Part shown: positions 52,782 through 58,918 of the stretch, piece after piece
Layout of the letters: every line of letters begins with the position of its first letter
Numbering within the stretch: position 1 is the stretch's first letter
Assembly: GCA_012516755.1 (NCBI GenBank)
Contig: JAAYWE010000162.1
Location: 1 to 58,918, forward strand
Length of the DNA stretch: 58,918 bases
Reading direction: 5' to 3'
Source of the DNA: Treponema sp.
GTDB lineage: Bacteria; Spirochaetota; Spirochaetia; Treponematales; Rectinemataceae
The notes under the pieces: model-generated
Databases searched by the model: none
Seen by the model: the letters and a program-made list of their open reading frames with translations, nothing else
Told to the model about the DNA's origin: nothing
Translations under genes and position numbers: made by a program

Positions 52782-53327
52782 ATGGGTATCATTGCGATAT
52801 CGGGGAAATCAGGATGTGGTAACTCAACCGTGTTACGTCTGGTTGCTGAGAAACTCGGTTACGAACCAGTGAATTACACTTTTCGCAGCATGGCAGCCGA
52901 CATGGGAATAAGCTTCCAAGAATTGCATAAGAAAGCGCAAGAAAATCTTGAATTTGATCGCAGGCTAGACGAACATCAGGTTCTATTGGCCAGAAAGGGG
53001 AATACCGTGATCGGCTCTAGACTGGCAATTTGGATGGTGCCTGAGGCAGATCTAAAAGTCTATCTTAAGGCCAGCCATGCCGTGCGTGTTAGGAGAATCC
53101 ATGCCAGAGAGGATGGCGATATTGAAGCCATAGATCAATTTACAAAAGAGAGAGATGCCAAGGATAGAGGCAGATATCTTGCGCTCTACAATATAGATAT
53201 AGACGATGTCTCTAATGCCCATCTTGTAATCGACACTGAGCGATGGTCTGCGGATCAGATTGCCGATATCATAGTGGACGCATACCATCTGATTCCTTTA
53301 GGTGACCCATATGGAAGCAGCCTCTGA
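52782..53327 (+). CDS. Cytidylate kinase-like protein (P-loop Lys replaced by Asn)
   Basis: This 181-residue protein resembles the short archaeal-type cytidylate kinases, which phosphorylate CMP/dCMP. Its P-loop is SGKSGCGNST, in which the canonical GK[ST] lysine is Asn; spirochaete relatives, as I recall, show the same CGN form. A GSRLAIWM segment and the RRIHARED lid follow. The ATG at 52782 is 7 nt after the yicC stop. The SDR gene overlaps its end. Catalysis needs testing given the missing lysine. Confidence 0.78.
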   Translation: MGIIAISGKSGCGNSTVLRLVAEKLGYEPVNYTFRSMAADMGISFQELHKKAQENLEFDRRLDEHQVLLARKGNTVIGSRLAIWMVPEADLKVYLKASHAVRVRRIHAREDGDIEAIDQFTKERDAKDRGRYLALYNIDIDDVSNAHLVIDTERWSADQIADIIVDAYHLIPLGDPYGSSL

Positions 53328-54132
53328 AAATAAGCGAGTTGCCTTTGTAACTGGTGCAACGAGTGGCCTTGGTTTAGCGATCTCAAGATCACTGATTGAT
53401 ATTGGATTTATTGTCTATGGAGCAGGACGCCGAAAACCCCCTCTCGATCTACCTGATAATTATGTCTATGTGCAAACCGATGTGGCACTGGATGAATCGG
53501 TTAACAAGAGCAGAGATTTTGTGCTTTCTCAGCAAAGCCACATCGATCTATTAGTTTGCGCAGCGGGTTTTGGCATAAGCGGATCGATTGAGGATACTCC
53601 TATAGATTCAGCTATAGATCAGTTCAATGTGAATTTTTTCGGCGTTGCGAGAGTGGTATGTGCTTTTTTGCCTGGTATGCGCGAGCAGGGTAGGGGTCGA
53701 ATCATCATTATCGGCTCTATAGCAGGAAAGACCGGAATGCCATTCCAAGCCTACTATTCCGCAAGCAAATTTGCTCTTGAAGGTTTTGTAGAATCGCTGA
53801 GATACGAGGTGCGCAGATTCAACATCGAAGCCTGCATTGTGGAGCCAGGCGATTTCAAAACTGGGTTCACTGGCTCAAGACAAAAGATCATTGCGCCCGA
53901 AAGTCCTTACTATAATCAATTTGAGAGAGTAATAAGTGTACAGGAACATGATGAGATACATGGATTGGATCCGGCAAAACTGGGAGAAAGGATTGCCCGA
54001 TTGGCCGTATCGAAGCGTCTTCCTGCACGCCTTACCATAGGGCCTTTATTTGAACGTTTGGCCGTATGGATTCGAAGGATCCTTCCAGATGCTTGGTTCG
54101 AGGCCTTTTATAGAATGTACTATCATCTTTAG
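53311..54132 (+). CDS. Short-chain dehydrogenase/reductase
   Basis: This 273-residue classical SDR has the NAD(P)-binding TGATSGLGLA motif near residue 14, the CAAGFG motif, catalytic Ser in IIIGSIAGKTG and the YYSASK motif with Tyr and Lys. AGRRK after the second strand suggests NADP preference. The ATG at 53311 has an AGGTGA site and lies within the end of the cytidylate kinase-like gene. The substrate is unknown. Confidence 0.88.
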   Translation: MEAASENKRVAFVTGATSGLGLAISRSLIDIGFIVYGAGRRKPPLDLPDNYVYVQTDVALDESVNKSRDFVLSQQSHIDLLVCAAGFGISGSIEDTPIDSAIDQFNVNFFGVARVVCAFLPGMREQGRGRIIIIGSIAGKTGMPFQAYYSASKFALEGFVESLRYEVRRFNIEACIVEPGDFKTGFTGSRQKIIAPESPYYNQFERVISVQEHDEIHGLDPAKLGERIARLAVSKRLPARLTIGPLFERLAVWIRRILPDAWFEAFYRMYYHL

Positions 54133-54211
54133 CATAGAGATCTCGAGAATTCTTATCTTATGCGCTATGATAGAGCTCTCTCTATGGACGCATTATATAT
54201 AGGGGAAATAT

Positions 54212-55264
54212 ATGCATGTTGCGACATCATCTATAGAAAAAAAGCATTTTGGCACACTCTATAGCGGAGAGGAGGTCTCTCTTTTCATTCTCAAGGCCGG
54301 ATCTTTTCAAGCAAGCTTTACTGATTGGGGAGCAACATGGGTCAGTTTAATAATGCCTGACAAGGAAGGCCAAAAGGACGACATATTGCTTGGTTTTTCA
54401 ACTCTATCTGGTTATGTGGGAAAGCATCCATATTTTGGTTCAACAATTGGTCGTTTTGCAAACAGGATAGGCGGCGCTCGGTTTGTACTTAATGGAATTG
54501 GCTACAAACTCTGGACAAACGACAATTGCAATCATCTGCACGGGGGTCGCAAGGGCTTTGACAAATTTCTATGGAATTATGAATTATCAGCATTTGATGG
54601 AGAGCCTGCTATTAGATTTTCGAGAACTAGCCCTGATAAGGAGGAAGGATATCCTGGCACACTCTATGCCGAAGTTATTGCTTCTCTATCTTCTTTAGGA
54701 GAATTGCATTTGCATTATTATGCTGAGACGGACGCAATGACCCCGGTCAATCTAACAAATCATGCATATTTCAATCTAGCGGGCGAGGGGAAAGGGACAA
54801 TTCTAGACCATGAGCTTGAAATGCAGGCAGGTATGTATTTACCAGTAGATGAATACCTAATTCCAAACGGAGAGATTTGTTCTGTAGAGGGTACGGCCCT
54901 TGATTTCAGATGCCCAAAGCGAATTGGCAGAGATATACAAGAAGTAGGCAATGGCTATGATTTTTGCTATATCATCGATAAGGATCGCTTGCCACTTAAA
55001 ACCTTTGCTATTGTAACTGAGCCATCTGGTGGTCGAAGCCTTAGTATATCGACCACATTGCCAGCCGTTCAGTTTTATACAGGCAACAACCTGGCAGGAA
55101 CTTTTGGCAAAAGTGGCTCTATCTATGACAAATATGCCGGTTTCTGTCTTGAAACAGAGATGTATCCTGATTCACCAAACAAACAAAATTTTCCTTCTTG
55201 TATTCTGCTTCCGGGTATGCCCTGGGAACATGAAACAGTATATAAATTCAGCTTACAATGTTAA
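54212..55264 (+). CDS. galM: Aldose 1-epimerase
   Basis: This 350-residue mutarotase interconverts alpha and beta anomers of hexoses. Family motifs are GRFANRIGGARF, NHLHGGRKGFDKFLW, NLTNHAYFNLAGEG (catalytic His) and GFCLETEMYPDSPN (catalytic Glu). A GGGGA site precedes the ATG. prfB begins 14 nt after its stop. With the GH57 protein it hints at glucan or hexose use. Confidence 0.93.
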   Translation: MHVATSSIEKKHFGTLYSGEEVSLFILKAGSFQASFTDWGATWVSLIMPDKEGQKDDILLGFSTLSGYVGKHPYFGSTIGRFANRIGGARFVLNGIGYKLWTNDNCNHLHGGRKGFDKFLWNYELSAFDGEPAIRFSRTSPDKEEGYPGTLYAEVIASLSSLGELHLHYYAETDAMTPVNLTNHAYFNLAGEGKGTILDHELEMQAGMYLPVDEYLIPNGEICSVEGTALDFRCPKRIGRDIQEVGNGYDFCYIIDKDRLPLKTFAIVTEPSGGRSLSISTTLPAVQFYTGNNLAGTFGKSGSIYDKYAGFCLETEMYPDSPNKQNFPSCILLPGMPWEHETVYKFSLQC

Positions 55265-55278
55265 TTAAGGAGTTGCAT

Positions 55279-56410
55279 ATGCTAGAAGATATTTCAAAAC
55301 CAATAGAAGACATAAAAGAGGACATTCTTGAAATCTGGGGGCGTCTTTGACGCGCCTGCAATAGAAGATAAGATTCATGATTTAGAGGGTCTAGCCAGCG
55401 CTCCGGATTTCTGGTCTGAGCAGACACAAGCCAAGAAAATTCTCAGCGAGATAAAGATATTGAGGGATCGCTTGGAAACCTGGCAAACCATGCACAATGA
55501 TATTCTCACACTTGAAGAGATGTACGAATTAGCACGTCAGGAGGATCAGCAAGATATGGAGGCCGATCTTCGAGTCAGTCTTGAGGAGATAAGAACTCGC
55601 TTCGACAGGGCAGTGGTGATCGAAATGCTCTCTGGAGAAGCAGATCGAAACGATGCTTATCTCACCATTCATGCTGGTTCGGGTGGTACCGAAGCATGTG
55701 ATTGGGCAAGTATGCTCTATCGAATGTATGTCCGATGGGCTGAAAGGCATGATTTTAAGGTGGAGACTCTCGACTTCTTGGAAGCAGAGGGCGGAATAAA
55801 GTCTGTGACAATCCAAATATCAGGTGAATTCGTATACGGTTATCTAAAGGGAGAGACAGGGGTTCATCGTCTGGTAAGGATTTCCCCTTTCGACGCGAAT
55901 GCCAGGCGACACACATCCTTCGCCTCTGTATCGGTAATGCCAGTTCTCGATGAGTCGATAGAAATCGATATAAGACCAGAAGATATACGGATAGATACAT
56001 ATCGAGCAGGAGGAGCAGGCGGGCAAAAAGTCAACAAGACAGACTCCGCGGTAAGAATTACACATCTGGCTACGGGTATTGTAGTAACATGTCAGAATGA
56101 GCGCAGCCAGTATAAGAATAAAGATGTAGCCATGAACATTCTCAAGTCAAGACTGTATGAGTATTACAAAGCAGAGCGCGACAAAGAAACCGCTAAATTT
56201 GCTGGCGAAAAAAAGGAGATCGCCTGGGGTTCTCAAATTCGATCTTATGTCTTCCAGCCTTATACCATGGTAAAGGATCATCGGAATAAATTCTCGGTAG
56301 GAAATGTTCAAGCCGTAATGGATGGTGACCTGGATCCATTCTTGGAAGCCTATCTTCATTGGCAATGGAAAGGGGGTACATCTGTTGAAGAGGAAGATGA
56401 AGACATATAA
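55279..56410 (+). CDS. prfB: Peptide chain release factor 2, with programmed +1 frameshift
   Basis: RF2 releases peptides at UGA and UAA. The gene opens at ATG 55279 (AAGGAG site), runs 23 codons to an in-frame TGA at 55348-55350, and continues in the +1 frame from 55349, giving 376 residues. The slip site is CTTTGAC with GGGGG about 3 nt upstream, the classic RF2 autoregulatory signal. The RF2 codon-recognition tripeptide SPF (RISPFDANARR) and the GGQ motif (RAGGAGGQKVNK) are intact. A caller without frameshift handling will report only the part from 55328. Confidence 0.97.
55341..55352 (+). promoter_or_regulatory. prfB programmed frameshift site
   Basis: CTT TGA C at 55345-55351 is the slip and stop context. 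The G-run (55337-55341) lies a few nt upstream and acts as an internal Shine-Dalgarno sequence. When RF2 is scarce the ribosome pauses at TGA and shifts +1. Confidence 0.95.
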
Positions 56411-57317
56411 GGATCTTTTCCTATTTCCGCTATTTCTTTTTCTCCTCATAGACACTAGCCTATTTGCCCAGATTACGCCATCACAGAATAAGGGCCTGGG
56501 CTCTATTGCACTTGTTTTTCCTATACAAGTCTCGAATTTGCCTGATTTCGATCCATTAGGCCAAGAAAACCTGGATTCGATAATGATATTAGAATTTATA
56601 CAGGATAGGCTTAGTGATCCCCAGTATTATGAAAATAAGCCTTCTCCCTCGGAGGCAAACAGCCTATCAAGGCTGATGGAGGAAACCCTGAGGTTGCGCA
56701 CAACTTCTGAAGAATTAATAGCAATAGATATCGAAACTCTCAAGAACTGGAATTGGAACAGGACTATTCAGGAGAAATCGGCTCTCTTTCAGGAAGGTTC
56801 TCTTAAGAAATCAGATGCAGTTCTGTTTATGATGTATACGATTGAAGACAGTAATATGCAATTAGCATCCTTTCTGCTAAAAAATACAGGGGAAAGCTAT
56901 GCTTTTTTATCAAACAGGTTTTCGGTCTTTGATTTGTTAGATGCAGCCAGAAAGACTGTTGACTCTTTTATAGAAAAAGGTGCACTTCTTGCCAAGAAGA
57001 GTACACCCGTCCAATCTGAATTATCGATCGAAGAAATCGAATTGCCTTCTATTGATCCATGGAAGAATAGAGATAATTACAAGAAAGCCCAATCGGCCTT
57101 TGAGACTTCCATGGGAGGGGCTGCAATCAGTCTGTCGATTTCCTTTGTTGCCGTGGGCTTGTGGAATATATATCGCGAGGCTGCTTACAGAAATAGTGCG
57201 TTTGATGTTGCAGCTACGATCTCTGCTATAGCTGCTGGGACGAGTGCCGCAGTCACCGCCACATTTTTAACTATATCAATATGGAATGCAGGTAAAATGC
57301 TCGGAGCATCTCACTGA
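56397..57317 (+). CDS. Hypothetical secreted or membrane protein
   Basis: I do not recognise this 306-residue protein. It has a signal peptide (LFLFPLFLFLLIDTSLFAQ). A folded part follows, with no cysteine after the signal sequence, so it is not a lipoprotein. Two hydrophobic stretches near the C-terminus (GGAAISLSISFVAVGLWNIY and ATISAIAAGTSAAVTATFLT) suggest a membrane-anchored end. The ATG at 56397 overlaps the prfB end by 14 bp and has an AGGAAG site. Its position between prfB and ftsY suggests an envelope function, unproven. Confidence 0.65.
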   Translation: MKTYKDLFLFPLFLFLLIDTSLFAQITPSQNKGLGSIALVFPIQVSNLPDFDPLGQENLDSIMILEFIQDRLSDPQYYENKPSPSEANSLSRLMEETLRLRTTSEELIAIDIETLKNWNWNRTIQEKSALFQEGSLKKSDAVLFMMYTIEDSNMQLASFLLKNTGESYAFLSNRFSVFDLLDAARKTVDSFIEKGALLAKKSTPVQSELSIEEIELPSIDPWKNRDNYKKAQSAFETSMGGAAISLSISFVAVGLWNIYREAAYRNSAFDVAATISAIAAGTSAAVTATFLTISIWNAGKMLGASH

Positions 57318-57342
57318 ATTACTTGCACAGCTAGGAGAAATA

Positions 57343-58209
57343 ATGAATTTTAAGGACAAAATCAAAGCCCTATTTCACAGAAGTCAATTGAGCGAGGAAG
57401 TATTTGAAGAGTTGGAGGATCTTTTGATTGAGGGTGACATTGGTGCCTCAATTGCTTTTGAAGTTGTGGATGCGCTTAAAGACACCTACAGGAAAGAAAA
57501 TATTTCAACCCCAGAAGAGGCCAGAAAGGGATTAAAAAAAATACTGCGCCCCTTTATCAGAGTCGAAGATTTCAACTTAGATGATAAGCGTCTCAATATT
57601 GTTTTAATACTTGGTGTCAATGGTGTCGGAAAGACAACAAGCTGCGCTAAGCTGGCAAAATGGGCGGAAAACAAAGGAATAAATCAACCCATAATACTTG
57701 CCGCCTGTGATACATTTCGTGCAGCGGCTATTGAACAGCTTAGGATTCATGGACAAAGGCTAGGAGCTCGCGTAATAGCTCAACAGCATGGATCGGATCC
57801 AGGAGCGGTTTTGTGGGATGCAATAGATGCCGCCAAGAAAAACAATGCGAATCTCGTCATTGCCGATACAGCAGGACGAATGCATACGAGAGCCGATCTT
57901 CTACGTGAACTTGAAAAACTCGATCGGGTAGTAAGCCAGAAAGCAGGGGATGTCAACTACCGCAGGCTTTTGGTGCTGGATGCTACGACAGGGCAAAATG
58001 CCATGCGACAGGCAGAGATATTCAATGGCTCGGTCAAGATAGATGGCCTAATCATGGCAAAATACGATTCCGCTTCAAAGGGAGGCATGATAATTGCCGT
58101 AAGCAAACAATTCGGACTACCTACCGTATTCCTTGGAACAGGCGAGAAGTATAATGATTTCGAGCCTTTTGATATCGATAAATACTTAGATGATTTTGTC
58201 GGAGACTGA
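57343..58209 (+). CDS. ftsY: Signal recognition particle receptor FtsY
   Basis: FtsY receives SRP-ribosome complexes at the membrane. The 288-residue protein is essentially the NG domain: GVNGVGKTTSCAKLA (G1), DTFRAAA, DTAGRMHTRADLLREL (G3), AKYD (G4 variant of TKxD) and SKGGMI. The long acidic A domain of E. coli FtsY is absent. The ATG at 57343 has an AGGAG site; the longer ORF start overlaps the upstream hypothetical. lolC/E-like DNA follows 14 nt later. Confidence 0.95.
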   Translation: MNFKDKIKALFHRSQLSEEVFEELEDLLIEGDIGASIAFEVVDALKDTYRKENISTPEEARKGLKKILRPFIRVEDFNLDDKRLNIVLILGVNGVGKTTSCAKLAKWAENKGINQPIILAACDTFRAAAIEQLRIHGQRLGARVIAQQHGSDPGAVLWDAIDAAKKNNANLVIADTAGRMHTRADLLRELEKLDRVVSQKAGDVNYRRLLVLDATTGQNAMRQAEIFNGSVKIDGLIMAKYDSASKGGMIIAVSKQFGLPTVFLGTGEKYNDFEPFDIDKYLDDFVGD

Positions 58210-58223
58210 GGTATATAGCTTCG

Positions 58224-58918
58224 ATGATCAAGACTTCGGATGAAAAAAAACAGCGCCGGATGCTTTCAGGAATGCGTTTTAGGCTGCCACTGTACATTGC
58301 CATCCGATGGTCGATAACGGGGAAAAAATCCGCCCACAGCTCAGGATTGAAATTTGCTTCTCTGGGGATTGCTGTTGGAGTTATTGCATTAATAGTGGTA
58401 TTGAGCGTTATGAATGGTCTCCAACTGCAATACATAGAATCACTTCTTGAGACAACGAGCTTTCATATTAGAGCAAGAATTGAAGAAAGCAATCTCGATA
58501 TATTCACAGACACCCTGCGAAAAAATCGACTGGTAAAATCGGTGACTCCCTTTATAGAGACGAATCTCCTCGTACAAAGCTCGGAGGATCGACAGAACGT
58601 GCTTCGGGTGATGTGGATCGATCCTGAGGATTTAGCTCTAGATTCCGGTTATTGCAAAGCCTTGAATATTCTTCCTTCGGCTGCGGCCAAGAGCCTGGAG
58701 GAGGGAATAATACTGGGTTCCGAAGCAGCACAAATCTTAGGAGTCTCTGAAGGATCTATACTCACTCTAAGAGGAGCCTTTGTAGACCCCGAAGAGGGGA
58801 TTCAAGGGTATTCCGAAAGAGTCAAAGTCTCGAGCCTTTTCCGCTCGGGGTACTACGAACTCGATGCTGCTTTCGCTATTATGCCCAGACTAAAAGCTAA
58901 GGACCTGGCAGGCTTTCC
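58224..58918 (+). CDS. LolC/LolE-family lipoprotein-releasing ABC permease (truncated by window edge)
   Basis: About 231 residues are visible. The N-terminus is basic (MIKTSDEKKQRRML), followed by RLPLYIAIRWSITGKKSAHSS, a LolC/E-like start, and one transmembrane helix (FASLGIAVGVIALIVVLSVMNG). A periplasmic MacB/LolC-like core follows (ESLLETTSFHIRARI, GSEAAQILGV). The rest of the gene, with the remaining helices, is beyond the window. It would release lipoproteins from the inner membrane, in keeping with lnt. GAGGT precedes the ATG weakly. Confidence 0.75.
   Translation, partial: MIKTSDEKKQRRMLSGMRFRLPLYIAIRWSITGKKSAHSSGLKFASLGIAVGVIALIVVLSVMNGLQLQYIESLLETTSFHIRARIEESNLDIFTDTLRKNRLVKSVTPFIETNLLVQSSEDRQNVLRVMWIDPEDLALDSGYCKALNILPSAAAKSLEEGIILGSEAAQILGVSEGSILTLRGAFVDPEEGIQGYSERVKVSSLFRSGYYELDAAFAIMPRLKAKDLAGF

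Noticed and set aside
54131..54190. Repeated AGAGA/TCTCT arms after the SDR gene as a terminator
   Set aside because: The arms are imperfect, far apart and lack a T-tract.
55279..55350. 23-codon ORF upstream of prfB as a separate leader peptide
   Set aside because: It ends at CTT TGA C with the G-run and joins in the +1 frame to RF2, so it is the first part of prfB.
1..58918. Mobile elements, prophage, CRISPR arrays, restriction-modification or toxin-antitoxin systems
   Set aside because: No transposase, integrase, Cas, methylase or toxin motifs and no regularly spaced repeats were seen on either strand; the tRNA genes show no integrated DNA beside them.

Overview
The window is a compact piece of bacterial chromosome made almost entirely of housekeeping genes. 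There is no insertion sequence, prophage, CRISPR array or toxin-antitoxin pair. The best guess for the host is an anaerobic spirochaete (Treponema/Rectinema-like). This rests on the gene mix: adenosylcobalamin-dependent ribonucleotide reductase, HflK/HflC, a PpiD-like foldase, Lnt and LolC/E-type lipoprotein genes that imply an outer membrane, a GH57 'alpha-amylase' homologue, an Asn-P-loop cytidylate kinase-like protein, and dimeric GlyRS. The assignment is an inference from gene content, not a phylogeny.

Layout. 1-5.6 kb: a small ferredoxin, a cyclic-2,3-diphosphoglycerate-synthetase-like GTPase, and nrdJ with a predicted pair of NrdR boxes. 5.7-9.0 kb: cell-wall amidase, GerMN protein, alarmone synthetase with TPRs, tRNA-Glu. 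9.1-11.8 kb: a sulfur-transfer set (cysteine desulfurase, ThiI, glutaredoxin-like). 11.9-16.4 kb: lepA, then the bpt-ppiD pair. 16.4-21.9 kb: cobalamin adenosyltransferase, then htrA-uvrB-dipeptidase-aroK. 21.8-29.7 kb (minus strand): a five-tRNA operon, then tig-clpP-clpX, a TPP riboswitch and thiBPQ. 29.7-32.8 kb: lnt, a hypothetical and an AmrS-like radical SAM protein. 32.8-37.7 kb: coaD, rpmF-acpP-rnc, cca, thiN, a HIT protein and a small membrane protein. 37.8-45.2 kb: four aminoacyl-tRNA synthetases (Glu, Gln, Gly, Tyr), HU and a phosphoesterase. 45.2-48.2 kb: rlu-hflK-hflC. 48.3-58.9 kb: a GH57 protein, murC, yicC, a cmk-like gene, an SDR, galM, prfB with its programmed frameshift, a secreted hypothetical, ftsY and a truncated lolC/E.

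Functional links. NrdJ needs adenosylcobalamin and the PduO-type adenosyltransferase can make it. ThiBPQ plus ThiN form a thiamine salvage route (import, then pyrophosphorylation) under TPP control. NifS plus rhodanese-less ThiI look like a dedicated tRNA 4-thiouridine pair. Bpt and ClpXP could both serve regulated proteolysis.

The most unusual signals are regulatory. Several transcription units (lepA, pduO, coaD, probably the 37.3-kb membrane gene) have a sigma70-like -10 box ending only 6-8 nt before a family-supported start codon and no Shine-Dalgarno sequence, which suggests leaderless mRNAs next to genes with strong Shine-Dalgarno sites. Uncharacterised dyads lie upstream of tig and between lnt and coaD. 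I did not find a clearly new multi-gene system; the window is mainly conserved core genome.
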